Positions 9,290 through 17,988 of a DNA stretch of 58,429 nucleotides are shown here, piece by piece. The DNA is from Pirellulales bacterium. Its GTDB lineage: Bacteria; Planctomycetota; Planctomycetia; Pirellulales; JACPPG01. Location: positions 1-58,429 of the forward strand of contig DASXEJ010000379.1 in the NCBI GenBank assembly GCA_036490175.1. The letters are read 5' to 3'. A program made the position numbers and the translations under genes. The notes below the pieces were generated by a model that was given only the letters and a program-made list of their open reading frames with translations, ran no database searches and had not been told where the DNA came from. The stretch's first letter is position 1; each line of letters opens with the position of its first letter.

Positions 9290-9463
9290 TGCGCTAATGC
9301 CGTCGACGAGGTCGATTGGCGCCACGGCGACCACTACCTGACACTGGGCTATCAAATCGACATCGGCTGCAAACGGGTGCTGTGGAACGGTCGCGAGCGG
9401 AGCGTAGATTTCCTGCAACGCGGCCAGGCGATTTTTGCTGGACGCACGCCACGCACGAGCTGA
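9290..9463 (+). pseudogene. ISL3-family transposase fragment
   Basis: The plus strand encodes VDEVDWRHGDHYLTL, then GYQIDIGCKRVLW and NGRERSVDFLQ. This is the segment around the first catalytic Asp of ISL3 (DDE_Tnp_ISL3) transposases (typically VDEI.W.KGH.YLTLVYQID.G..RLLW). The frame is closed by TAG just upstream and TGA at 9461-9463, giving under 60 codons of a protein of about 400. No terminal inverted repeats were recognised. The rest of 9070-9602 holds no supported gene. Confidence 0.75.
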
Positions 9464-9602
9464 TCGTATGGCTTCTGAACGGCGCAAGATATTCGTCGCA
9501 GACCATCAGGCAGGCACAGACGAGCATCTGGCGTTTATCGCTGGCAAGACAGGCCGTTCAAGAATTGCCTCCTTCCGGATAATATGACTCGTGCGAACGA
9601 CA

Positions 9603-11555
9603 ATGGATTCGTCGCCATCGACGCTAGACTCTTGTCCATCGGGAGGTTGTATTTCCGCCGAGAACTATTTTGACCGATTCTATCGCTGGCTGGACTTAGA
9701 GTCGGCCGCCGAAGCGCGCGACCTGGCAGAACGCCGCCAGCTGCGCACCCGCAAGACGGCAGAGCAGGGGGGAGAGACCATTCTCGACCTCGCGATAGCC
9801 GATCATCAGACCGGTCTCGGCGGCCGGCATCTGTTCACCTTTGTCAAACGCAACCGCAGCTTGAATCTCCCCTGGAACCGCCTGCGGATCGGCTCGCCCG
9901 TTGTCGTTACTCCCCTGGAGAATTCCAACGACGCGCCGCAAAACGGTGTGGTGAGCGCCCGGAACTTCAATTCTATCCAAGTAGCGGTCGACCACTGGCT
10001 GCCGGGCAGCCATTTCGACTTGGACCTGTCGGCGGACGAAGTATCGCGCAATCGCGAGCGAGCCGCGTTACAGACGGTCGCCGCGGCACGCGGAAGATTA
10101 GGCGAGCTGCGACAGGTTACATTGGGGGATCTCGACCCCATTTACGGAAAACGCCGCCAACCGACGTTCGGCGAGGTTCGGCCGTTGCCGGCTGCCGAGG
10201 GCCTTAATCCTTCGCAGCGCGCGGCAATTGAATTCGCCCTTTCGGCTCAGGACATCGCCATCATTCATGGCCCGCCGGGCACGGGCAAGACTACGTCGGT
10301 AGCCTCTTTCATCCGCCAGGCGGTACGCCGCGGCGAGAAAGTGCTGGCCTGCGCCCCTAGCAACACCGCGGTCGACAATCTGCTCGAACGCCTGGTGGAC
10401 GGTGGACAACACGTCGTACGCATCGGGCATCCCGCGCGCGTCAAAGATGTGTTACGCGACCATACGCTCGATGCCTTGGTCGAATCGCATGACAACATGC
10501 GCGTCGTGAAAGAACTATTGCGCGAGGCCGAGGAGCTGTATCGCAAGGCCGACCGATACACGCGGGCCAGGCCAGCGCCGGGATTCAAACAAGACCTGCG
10601 GCGCGAGGCACGGCAGCTCAAGGCCGACTCGCGCCAATTGGAACGACAGGCGATCGATCATGTGTTGGATCGCGCGGATGTAATCTGTGCCACAACGTCG
10701 ATCGACGATGCCGTGCTGGGCGATCGCACGTTCGATTGGGTCGTGATCGACGAGGCTTGCCAGTGTACGGAATCGGCCTGCTGGGTCCCGATCCTGCGCG
10801 GACATCGGATCCTGCTGGCAGGGGACCATTGCCAGCTTCCCCCGACAGTGGTCTCGAAGGAGGCCGCCGGCGAGGGCTACGCGCGCAGCCTGCTCGAGCG
10901 GCTGGTCGACACTTATGGCGACATGATCACCCGCCAGCTCGACGTGCAGTATCGTATGCACGAGGCAATTATGCGGTTTTCATCTGCGCGGTTTTACCAG
11001 GACTCTTTGCAGGCTGATGCGGCGGTGCGCGCCCATCTTTTATCGGACTTGCCCTACGTGGCGTCCTCGACGTTGACCGATGAACCACTCACGTACATTG
11101 ACACGGCCGGCGCGAATTACGACGAGGAGCAAGAGCCCGACGGCACCAGCAGGCGCAATCCGGCGGAAGGTCGTCTGGTGCTGGAAAAAGTCCGCCAGCT
11201 TATCGAGTCCGGCTTGCCCGCCAACGACATCGCAGTGATTGTCCCGTATGCCGCGCAGGTCCGTTGGCTGCGCGAACATGCCCCGGACCGGGAGTTGGAA
11301 ATCGACACAGTCGACGGTTTTCAGGGACGGGAAAAGGAGGCCGTCGTCATATCTCTGGTCCGTTCGAATCGCGAGGGGGAAATTGGTTTCCTCGGCGACA
11401 CCCGTCGCATGAACGTGGCCCTCACACGGGCCCGTCGCAAGCTGATCGTGATCGGAGACAGCGCGACGCTCGGTGGTCATCCCTTCTACGCGGCACTTCT
11501 GGAATACTTCGAAGCCATGAATAGTTACCACACGGTGTGGGAAGAAGCGTATTAA
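9603..11555 (+). CDS. Superfamily 1 helicase, UPF1/IGHMBP2-like
   Basis: A 650-residue ATP-dependent DNA/RNA helicase. The N-terminal part (1-200) is a beta-barrel-like accessory region. SF1 motifs follow in order: Q-like LNPSQRAAIEFAL (about 201-213), Walker A GPPGTGKT (223-230), Ia CAPSNTAVDNLLERL, Walker B VIDEAC (about 381-386), III LAGDHCQLPPTV, IV QYRMHEAIMRFSS, V VDGFQGREKEAVVISLVRS and VI RRMNVALTRARRKLIVIGD. A long charged helix with Arg/Lys/Glu separates Ia and II, as in IGHMBP2-type enzymes. All key residues are present, so it should be active. The ATG at 9603 was chosen; an in-frame GTG at 9591 is the alternative, and neither has an obvious ribosome binding site. It is convergent with the ArsR gene, 18 bp away. 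Confidence 0.93.
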   Translation: MDSSPSTLDSCPSGGCISAENYFDRFYRWLDLESAAEARDLAERRQLRTRKTAEQGGETILDLAIADHQTGLGGRHLFTFVKRNRSLNLPWNRLRIGSPVVVTPLENSNDAPQNGVVSARNFNSIQVAVDHWLPGSHFDLDLSADEVSRNRERAALQTVAAARGRLGELRQVTLGDLDPIYGKRRQPTFGEVRPLPAAEGLNPSQRAAIEFALSAQDIAIIHGPPGTGKTTSVASFIRQAVRRGEKVLACAPSNTAVDNLLERLVDGGQHVVRIGHPARVKDVLRDHTLDALVESHDNMRVVKELLREAEELYRKADRYTRARPAPGFKQDLRREARQLKADSRQLERQAIDHVLDRADVICATTSIDDAVLGDRTFDWVVIDEACQCTESACWVPILRGHRILLAGDHCQLPPTVVSKEAAGEGYARSLLERLVDTYGDMITRQLDVQYRMHEAIMRFSSARFYQDSLQADAAVRAHLLSDLPYVASSTLTDEPLTYIDTAGANYDEEQEPDGTSRRNPAEGRLVLEKVRQLIESGLPANDIAVIVPYAAQVRWLREHAPDRELEIDTVDGFQGREKEAVVISLVRSNREGEIGFLGDTRRMNVALTRARRKLIVIGDSATLGGHPFYAALLEYFEAMNSYHTVWEEAY

Positions 11556-11573
11556 GCGACCGGTGCGATCGGT

Positions 11574-11921
11574 TTACTTTTCGACGAATGACTTGAGTCG
11601 CGCCAGCGCATCATCCCAATGTTGCGAGATGAGACTGAGCGAGTCACTGGCGTCCTGCAGTGGCTTTGGCTGCAGCTGAAACAGGCTTTCTCGTCCTTGG
11701 CGGACGCCCCGCACCAGCCCGGTACCCTGTAGTACGCGCAGATGCTTGGTGATCGCCTGCCGGGTAATAGTCGATCCTTGCGACAACTGCGTGATCGACA
11801 ATGGCTTTCCGTCGCACAGCTTACCTAGCAGGGTTAGCCGTACCTCGTCGCCCAGGGCGGCAAACAGGGGCGCCTTTTTCTGGAGGCTGCGAACGGCGCT
11901 CTTAATGGTTGTGGTCGACAT
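11574..11921 (-). CDS. ArsR-family winged-helix transcriptional regulator
   Basis: A 115-residue DNA-binding repressor. A winged helix is visible: FAALGDEVRLTLLGKL (helix 1-2), LSITQLSQGSTITRQAITKHLRVLQGTGLV (recognition helix), RGVRQGRESLFQL (wing). There is no ArsR metal-binding ELCVCD motif, so this is the metal-independent type usually paired with SRPBCC proteins. The start ATG 11921 lies inside the preceding SRPBCC gene (20-nt overlap), indicating translational coupling and one operon transcribed leftward, with the regulator second. Confidence 0.9.
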   Translation of the reverse strand: MSTTTIKSAVRSLQKKAPLFAALGDEVRLTLLGKLCDGKPLSITQLSQGSTITRQAITKHLRVLQGTGLVRGVRQGRESLFQLQPKPLQDASDSLSLISQHWDDALARLKSFVEK

Positions 11922-12366
11922 GATTCTTGATGTTCTCAAGCTGGATCGCCCAGCCCTGGCTGTTCATGCGGAAAGCCTCGTCCCGCCGCGCTGCCGGCAG
12001 CGAATCGAAACCCGACTCGGTAACGACCAATAGCGTACCCAAGGCGGATGGCGAAAGATGAAATTCGACGAGCGTCGGCAGCTCGTGCGAATAGTCTATC
12101 TTCGGGTCGATCGCGTAAGGGTGCCAGCGGAAAGAAAACAACCGCTCGGGCTCGATTTTCTGCACGACCACTGTCATGATCAAATGCTCGTAACCTGGGT
12201 GCAAGATTCTTCCCTGGGTCGGCTGGCCCGCGACAAATGGCCCCTCCAGGCCGACGCGAAACCAGGTACCGAACTCCTTGTAATCCGTGATCGCGCGCCA
12301 GACACGGGCGACCGGTGCGCGCAGGTCAATGCTCTTTTCAATCCGGTCCGTGTTCGATTTGCTCAT
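11902..12366 (-). CDS. SRPBCC (AHSA1-like) domain protein
   Basis: A 154-residue soluble protein with the START/Bet v1-like fold that encloses a hydrophobic ligand. Typical signatures are IEKSIDLRAPVARVWRAITDYKEFGTWF at the N-terminus, MTVVVQKIEPERLFSFRWHP in the middle, TLVEFHLSP, and the C-terminal helix GWAIQLENIKNHVD. Start 12366 is supported by GGAG seven bases upstream (GGAGATTACCC-ATG). It is the first gene of a pair with the overlapping ArsR regulator, a very common association in which the regulator controls the pair. The natural ligand is unknown. Confidence 0.9.
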   Translation of the reverse strand: MSKSNTDRIEKSIDLRAPVARVWRAITDYKEFGTWFRVGLEGPFVAGQPTQGRILHPGYEHLIMTVVVQKIEPERLFSFRWHPYAIDPKIDYSHELPTLVEFHLSPSALGTLLVVTESGFDSLPAARRDEAFRMNSQGWAIQLENIKNHVDHNH

Positions 12367-12492
12367 GGGTAATCTCCTGACTGCAAACGCCATTACGCAA
12401 CCTATTGGTTGCATATTAACGTTGCCGGCCGCAGAGTGCAACCGTTGTTTTCCGTCGCTGCTTTTGACGCGCTGGTGAGATGGGGGAGACGC

Positions 12493-12966
12493 CTACTGTT
12501 GCGGGTCGTGCTTTCTTGTCCTAAGAAGACTCACGACCAGGTAGCCGAGTACGACCAGGTTGACTGCAAGCACCGTAACTTTCGGCCAATTGCTGTGGAC
12601 GTAGATCTCGTGAACTTCTAGCGGGATGAACAGGCCCGTGGCTATCACGATGAAATACTCTGCCCACCGCTGGCGAAAGAGCAGGCCGATGCCTTCGGTC
12701 AATCTGATGGCTGCATAGATAAACGATCCGGCACTGATCTGCTTGAGTCGATGATCATCGATGACTCCGAGCTTGCCAAGCAGCCAATGGATGTATTCAT
12801 TGTGGGGATCGATGCGCAGCGCCGTGATCCATTCGGCCGCCATGCTAGCCACGTCGCGATGAAGCAACTTCAAGGCGCCAACCGCTACCACGAATATCAA
12901 CAACCCCTCCAACAGCTTGAAGACCGCTATGAGCCACAACACTCGATTCGACTTTTGATCTGCCAT
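12493..12966 (-). CDS. DUF2127 integral membrane protein
   Basis: A 157-residue membrane protein of the DUF2127 (COG4331) family. It has an N-terminal segment (VLWLIAVFKLLEGLLIFVVAVGAL), a soluble loop (HRDVASMAAEWITALRIDPHNEYIHWLLGKLG), then helices around SAGSFIYAAIRLTEGIGLLF, YFIVIATGLFIPLEVHEIY and VLAVNLVVLGYLVVSLL. Four membrane spans are predicted by eye. Start 12966 is the first Met before the first hydrophobic segment; the upstream in-frame extension to 13128 lacks features. Function is unknown. It lies upstream of the SRPBCC/ArsR pair on the same strand with a 126-bp gap, so co-transcription is possible but unproven. Confidence 0.88.
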   Translation of the reverse strand: MADQKSNRVLWLIAVFKLLEGLLIFVVAVGALKLLHRDVASMAAEWITALRIDPHNEYIHWLLGKLGVIDDHRLKQISAGSFIYAAIRLTEGIGLLFRQRWAEYFIVIATGLFIPLEVHEIYVHSNWPKVTVLAVNLVVLGYLVVSLLRTRKHDPQQ

Positions 12967-13187
12967 GAGACGCAACGACCCGCAAATAGTGGTTAATCTC
13001 TGCGGATCATACCCCAGATCCGTTTGCTGCGCGACGTAGCAACCCTGCTTTGCCGTCGCGCGGGTGCCCGTTGCATTTGCGATGAGGGCTTTTCTACGGC
13101 TGTTTGTTCGTGCAAGCACTGCGCACAATCGACGATCGAAAGCACTTACTCACCATGAATTGCCTACGTTGAAAAAGAGACAGACGC

Positions 13188-14369
13188 ATGAACCTGCTGC
13201 TATGTCTGGCATTGGCCAGCTTTGCCGCATCGGACGAAGTATCCTCGTATGAGGCGGAGCAGATATTTCCGCCTGTCGAGCCTCAGACACACGCACCAGG
13301 CATCGTCGAAACCGCCAGCGGCGAATTGATCGCCTCTTGGTACGGCGGGACCGAAGGATCAGAGTCCGACGCCGGCGTTCTCGGGGCTCGCAAGAAGAAA
13401 GGGCAGAACGCATGGGGCACGCCGTTCGTGATGGCCAACCGGCCGGGCTTTCCCGATTGCAACACCTGCATGATGATCGACGCTAAGCAACTACTATGGC
13501 TGTTCTGGCCCACGGTCATCGGCGACTCGTGGGAAAGCTGCTTGATGAATTATCGAACATCGACCGATTACAACCAGCCCGGTGCGCCCCAATGGGATCG
13601 CGAGGCGGTGATTCTGCTCAAGCCGGCCAACTTTCGCGACGAGGCGATCAAGCTATTGGGCGATCGCAAACTGAAACCGCCGCGCGGCGCCAAAGGGGGT
13701 CCCGACGAGCAACGCGCCAAGCTTGACGACACGCTCTATCAACGGCTCGGCTGGGCGCCGCGCTGCAAGCCCACGGTGCTGCCCAGCGGCCGCATCCTGT
13801 TGCCTCTGTACACCGATACGTTTGCCATCTCGATCATGGCGATCAGCGATGATGAGGGGGCAACCTGGTATGCCAGTCAGCCGCTCATCGGCTTTGGCAA
13901 CATCCAGCCGACCGTGCTACGGCGCAACGATGGCGTCTTGGTGGCCTACATGCGCGAGAATGGCCCGCGCGCCTGCATTCGTGTTTCCGAATCGAAGGAC
14001 GATGGCCTAACCTGGAGCCCCGTCGCAGACAGCGCGCTGCCGAACCCTGGCAGTGGGATCGACGGAGTCCGGCTGGCCAACGGCCACTGGGTCCTCGTCT
14101 ACAACGACGACAAAGAGAGTCGCGCTGTCTTGGCGGTTTCGATTTCCAAAGACGAGGGACGAACGTGGAGTTCGACCCGTCATTTGGAAAAGCACGCCGA
14201 GGGCCGCTATCACTACCCGGCGATCATCCAAGGCCGCGACGGCACGATCCACGCCATCTATAGTTGCTTCATCGCGCCAGAGGTCGGTGCCGGAGCCCAG
14301 AAAAACCCGACGCTCAAAGGCATCAAACACGCCGCCTTCAACGAAGCCTGGATCCGCGCTGGCGATTAG
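13188..14369 (+). CDS. Secreted sialidase-like (BNR repeat) glycoside hydrolase
   Basis: A 393-residue protein with a short signal peptide (MNLLLCLALASFAASD) and a six-bladed sialidase/neuraminidase-like fold. Three Asp-box motifs (SxDxGxTW) are visible: SDDEGATW, SKDDGLTW and SKDEGRTW. HAPGIVETASGELIASWYGGTEGSESDAGV at the start and RCKPTVLPSGRILLPLYTD in the middle are typical of planctomycete exo-alpha-sialidase annotations. The substrate may be another acidic sugar, because this group is broad. It is convergent with the pectate-lyase-like gene, and the two could act together on polysaccharides. Confidence 0.9.
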   Translation: MNLLLCLALASFAASDEVSSYEAEQIFPPVEPQTHAPGIVETASGELIASWYGGTEGSESDAGVLGARKKKGQNAWGTPFVMANRPGFPDCNTCMMIDAKQLLWLFWPTVIGDSWESCLMNYRTSTDYNQPGAPQWDREAVILLKPANFRDEAIKLLGDRKLKPPRGAKGGPDEQRAKLDDTLYQRLGWAPRCKPTVLPSGRILLPLYTDTFAISIMAISDDEGATWYASQPLIGFGNIQPTVLRRNDGVLVAYMRENGPRACIRVSESKDDGLTWSPVADSALPNPGSGIDGVRLANGHWVLVYNDDKESRAVLAVSISKDEGRTWSSTRHLEKHAEGRYHYPAIIQGRDGTIHAIYSCFIAPEVGAGAQKNPTLKGIKHAAFNEAWIRAGD

Positions 14370-14396
14370 TAGCGACATAAGCAGAATGGCGGCGCA

Positions 14397-15794
14397 TCAT
14401 TCTTTAGCGGTGCCAAGGCTGTTCAGATACTCTTCCAAGTTGGTGTAGCCGTCGTTATCGCGATCATGATTGCGATCGCTGGCATTGTTCACCGCCAGAC
14501 CGTGCATCTCTTCCCACGCGTCGGGCATCCCGTCTTGGTCGGTGTCTAACGGGGCCGGCGCGCTGGCCAGCAGGGGCCAGCCACCCACCTCGTTCTGAGA
14601 ATCGATCATCCGATGCGTCCGATCGCGGACGCCCGTCACCAGGCGACTGTCCGCGGCGTCCCGTTTTCTCGACGCGCCCGCCGATTGCAAGACGCGCTCA
14701 AAATCCGTAGCTGCGGGCTCGGTGCTTGGCTCCGCCATGCCCACATCGAACGGCACCGCTGCCAGGATGTTCTTCAAGGAAGTCTGCAGATAGCTTCCCT
14801 TATTCCAACGGTCGACGTCGATCGCGAGAGGATTATCCATCGAGTATGCCGGCTGCCCCTCGAAAATGTTGCCCGTTAAAAATACCCGCAAAGCACCAAC
14901 GTTTTCGGTTTTTGTGGCCAGCGGATGATTGTCACGTGGAGTATTCGGCCCCGGGCGGTACAGATTATTGATCACGTTGATGCAGCAGTTGCCCAAATTC
15001 GTGGCGCCAGACAGGTTGTAGATAACGTTGTTACGAAAATCGACAATCGCGTCCGGCTTGGTTCGCGGACTCCCTCCCAGCGTCGGATGCCGCTCTCGGC
15101 TGCTGGCGAACAAGTTGTGATGCAGCGAGATGTTGTCGGTCAGATCGCGAAACGAAGCAAGCATCGCGTGCGACCCTTTCTCGTGCAGGCTTTCGTTGAG
15201 GGCTTCGGCATAGATCGACCATTGCAACGTGAAGTTGCCCCCGCGCCGCAAGTCGTGGTTACCGTCAATTCCCCATGACGCCGACAGGTGATCAAATATG
15301 ACGTGGTCGATGTCCTCGGTATTCATGCAATCGGGCCCCGCCGTGGGAGGCTTGTTCTGGTCACCCAATCGAATCCGCAAGTAGCGCACGATGACGTGCG
15401 ATGCATTCTTGATCCTGAACATCTGATCTTTCAGGCAAATACCGTCGCCCGGCGCGGTCTGGCCCGCAATGGTCAGAAATGACTTGTCGACCGTCAGCGG
15501 TGATTTCAGCTCGATCGTCCCCGATACGTCGAATACGATCGTCCGCGGGCCAATTGCGGTACGGATTCCCTCGCGCATGGATCCGACGCCATCGTCCTGC
15601 AGGTTAACGACATGATAGACATCACCGCCGCGCCCTCCGCGGGCGAAGCGGCCAAAACCTTCTGCCTGAGGAAAGGCCAGTTGCGCTTGCGGCGTGTTCG
15701 GGGCACCTTGCCCAGCTCGTTCAGCCGCGATAACCCATGCGGGCAGAACTGTGACCAGGAAAACTCCCGCCAATGATGGCAACTTTCGTTTCAT
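14397..15794 (-). CDS. Secreted pectate-lyase-like beta-helix polysaccharide lyase
   Basis: A 465-residue exported protein. It has a signal peptide (MKRKLPSLAGVFLVTVLPAWVIA) and then a right-handed parallel beta-helix: FPQAEGFGRFARGGRGGDVYHVVNLQD..., TIAGQTAPGDGI, HVIVRYLRIRLGD, DHVIFDHLSASWGID, ISLHHNLFASS.ERHP, VDFRNNVIYN. This pattern is typical of the planctomycete/Bacteroidetes pectate lyase group. The C-terminus carries calcium-binding loops of the thrombospondin-3/EF-hand type (DTDQDGMPDAWEE, RDNDGYTNLEEYL). Start 15794 rather than 15827 is preferred because the signal peptide follows directly. Cleavage of uronic-acid polymers is expected but the exact substrate is unknown. The 348 bp upstream (15795-16142) contain no supported gene. 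Confidence 0.9.
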   Translation of the reverse strand: MKRKLPSLAGVFLVTVLPAWVIAAERAGQGAPNTPQAQLAFPQAEGFGRFARGGRGGDVYHVVNLQDDGVGSMREGIRTAIGPRTIVFDVSGTIELKSPLTVDKSFLTIAGQTAPGDGICLKDQMFRIKNASHVIVRYLRIRLGDQNKPPTAGPDCMNTEDIDHVIFDHLSASWGIDGNHDLRRGGNFTLQWSIYAEALNESLHEKGSHAMLASFRDLTDNISLHHNLFASSRERHPTLGGSPRTKPDAIVDFRNNVIYNLSGATNLGNCCINVINNLYRPGPNTPRDNHPLATKTENVGALRVFLTGNIFEGQPAYSMDNPLAIDVDRWNKGSYLQTSLKNILAAVPFDVGMAEPSTEPAATDFERVLQSAGASRKRDAADSRLVTGVRDRTHRMIDSQNEVGGWPLLASAPAPLDTDQDGMPDAWEEMHGLAVNNASDRNHDRDNDGYTNLEEYLNSLGTAKE

Positions 15795-16142
15795 CAGATA
15801 CGATTCCTCATCCAGCTCAGGAAGCAATACTCAGGAGGCCCCGACGCCAGCGCAGCCACAGCGGCAAGCTGCAATTATCGTCCAGGTTCCCAGTCGTGTC
15901 GAGTTACGCGGGCCGCCGCCACAAGCTCAGCGTGGACGACACTCCAGGCGATCATCGCACTTTCGGGTTGGTGGGAACCGTACTTTCCACCAGTGTTTAT
16001 CGGCGTGCATCGCCGATATGCCGACGTTCCAGACGGACGGCGCCAATTAGCGATGATCGCGACCGTTCGCTTCCGCGCTCTTATCGTGCGCGTTTGGTAC
16101 TGCGCGTCGATTGGCGCGTCGTGCGCAACACCGCCACGCGGT

Positions 16143-17315
16143 TTAGCCGGCACTAGCTTTGTGACGGTAGTACGTGAATAGCGCGAATGCACCGAGCGCG
16201 GCGAGGATCAACGAGGAAGGTTCCGGAACGGGCATGCCGCTTGGCCCCGTCTGCAACCAATGCGTCGAGATCAAATTTATGTCGAGTCCATTGACGACGC
16301 CATCGTGATTGACATCGCCCGATAGATTATTCGCGCCTGAACCGGCCTTCAGCCAGTTGCTGGCCAACGCCGATAAATCCAGCCCGTTTACGATGCCGTC
16401 GTGATTCACGTCGCCGGGCAAGGTCATCGCCTGGTAGATCTCGTTCCGATATACCGACAGGTCGGCAGAGTAGGTCACATTGCCAAAGATCGACACGCCA
16501 AATGGTTGCCCGACGACACCGCTTGTCGAGAACATGACACCGGCGAGGCTCCAAGCGCCGGTCTGAGTATCTTGGTGGAATACGGCGCCGCCCGAATCCC
16601 CTGGTGATCCCTGCGCTTCGAAGCGCGTGCCAGATTGGTCGAAAGTTGTGGCAAATGCCGTTTCGGAATCCGTGCCGATTCCCTGGGGAAATTTGGCCGT
16701 GCTGATCACATTGGTTCCCCAGCGGATTTGATTCGTGGAGGCCCAAATCTCGCCGGCGTACGTCGATGGCGATGACGATGGTTGCCAACTGCTTGTCCAA
16801 TATGCTGGCTGTGAATTGCTACGATTGCGGCCGTCGCCAATCATCGTCACCTGCCAGCCTACGGCAGGCGACGATGTTGTAATGTTGACGGAAGGCAAGT
16901 TCGGAGGGTTTGCAATCTGGTACACCAGCAGGTCGCTGTAGGTCGTAAAGCCGGCCCCTGGCGGATTCAGCAGTTGCACTGCCGTGCCAGCGACCTCGTT
17001 GTACGAGACATTGTTAAACAGCGTGGCACCAGCGCCCACGTGCGCGTCGGTCAACACCCAACCGTCGCCCAGATACACCGCGCTACCGCTGCCGCGAATT
17101 CCGACGTTGGCAAACCCAGGGTCGGCGGCGGGAGCCGTGGTGTTGCCGGTGCCGTTTCCCGTAGAAATGATCACCGCGTTCGCGACGCTGGTCATGGCAA
17201 GCAACAATCCACAACAAGCGGCCAGCTGCCGCCTCCGCGATGCCTGTCGTACGCGCACGGAATCGCACACCTCGCGCGACGGCGCGCGCGATGCGAACGG
17301 GAGAGATGTCTGCAT
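16143..17315 (-). CDS. Trypsin-like serine protease with two dockerin-type repeats and PEP-CTERM anchor
   Basis: A 390-residue exported protease. It has a signal sequence with an extended basic N-region (hydrophobic core LAACCGLLLAMTSVANA). The chymotrypsin-fold catalytic triad is visible as VLTDAHVG (H92), YSDLLVYQI (D128) and GSPGDSGGAVF (S241). Two calcium-binding dockerin-like repeats follow: GDVNHDGIVNGLD (301-313) and GDVNHDGVVNGLD (333-345), each ending in NWL or HWL. The protein ends in a PEP-CTERM (VPEPSSLILAALGAFALF, basic end). Start 17315 has AAGGA eight bases upstream; ATG 17324 is an alternative. It is probably secreted and held at the envelope by the exosortase route, possibly docking to partners. 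Confidence 0.9.
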   Translation of the reverse strand: MQTSLPFASRAPSREVCDSVRVRQASRRRQLAACCGLLLAMTSVANAVIISTGNGTGNTTAPAADPGFANVGIRGSGSAVYLGDGWVLTDAHVGAGATLFNNVSYNEVAGTAVQLLNPPGAGFTTYSDLLVYQIANPPNLPSVNITTSSPAVGWQVTMIGDGRNRSNSQPAYWTSSWQPSSSPSTYAGEIWASTNQIRWGTNVISTAKFPQGIGTDSETAFATTFDQSGTRFEAQGSPGDSGGAVFHQDTQTGAWSLAGVMFSTSGVVGQPFGVSIFGNVTYSADLSVYRNEIYQAMTLPGDVNHDGIVNGLDLSALASNWLKAGSGANNLSGDVNHDGVVNGLDINLISTHWLQTGPSGMPVPEPSSLILAALGAFALFTYYRHKASAG

Positions 17316-17619
17316 GAGGACCATCCTTAGTCGCTTCTGGCCGCGACAGACGCTAGACGCCAACCGGGCCCGTGGCAAGTTCAATTAGTGCTGGCCAAGC
17401 CAGCTAGCACCGCGAACGCACCGTTTCGGGCTACGCCGGGCTATGTCATTTGCCACGGCCGACAGGCGACGGCATCAGCAACAGAGAGCCAGCGTGATAC
17501 GGAATTGACGTCCAAGACTCAGCTTGGTTTCAAGACGACCACAGTAGGAAAGCCAATCGAGATCAATCGCGATGCCATCGCAGGCCGGCTTACCAAAACG
17601 ACAGAATCCTGTCGCCCAC

Positions 17620-17649
17620 TTGACGCGTAAGCATTTACTTACATATAGT
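17620..17649 (+). promoter_or_regulatory. Candidate ArsR promoter with operator between -35 and -10
   Basis: TTGACG (17620-17625), an 18-base spacer, then TATAGT (17644-17649). An inverted repeat GTAAGcatttaCTTAC (17627-17642) fills the spacer, the usual place for an ArsR-type repressor site. The -10 ends only six bases before ATG 17656, so the transcript would have almost no leader. The rest of 17316-17655 shows no gene. Confidence 0.6.
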
Positions 17650-17655
17650 GACCGC

Positions 17656-17988
17656 ATGGTGACGACTCCTAATCGCGAACCGGACATCTTTGGGGCCATT
17701 AGCCATCCCGCGCGTCGCCAGATGCTCGATCTGCTCCTCAAGGCCGATCACTCCGTTAACGCGATTGCGGGGAATTTTCAGATGAGCCGGCCGGCCGTCT
17801 CACAACACCTTCGCATCTTGCACGATGCCGGACTTGTGACCGAGCAGCGGCATGGCCGAGAGCGGCGGTATCGCCTCGTCCCCGAACGACTGGGCCCGGT
17901 GCGCGATTGGCTCGCGCATTACGACCGTTTCTGGGACAACCGGCTCGAGCGCCTTCAGAAACTATTATCCAAAAAGAGCAAGAAATGA
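17656..17988 (+). CDS. ArsR-family winged-helix transcriptional regulator
   Basis: A 110-residue repressor. The winged helix is clear: IFGAISHPARRQMLDLLL, HSVNAIAGNFQMSRPAVSQHLRILHDAGLV (recognition helix), TEQRHGRERRYRLVPERL (wing), followed by the helix VRDWLAHYDRFWDNRLERLQKLL typical of regulators paired with SRPBCC proteins. There are no metal-binding Cys. Start 17656 is preferred over 17572 because homology begins there and a promoter with an operator-like inverted repeat lies directly upstream, suggesting autoregulation. Its stop overlaps the next start (ATGA), so the two genes are translationally coupled. Confidence 0.92.
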   Translation: MVTTPNREPDIFGAISHPARRQMLDLLLKADHSVNAIAGNFQMSRPAVSQHLRILHDAGLVTEQRHGRERRYRLVPERLGPVRDWLAHYDRFWDNRLERLQKLLSKKSKK

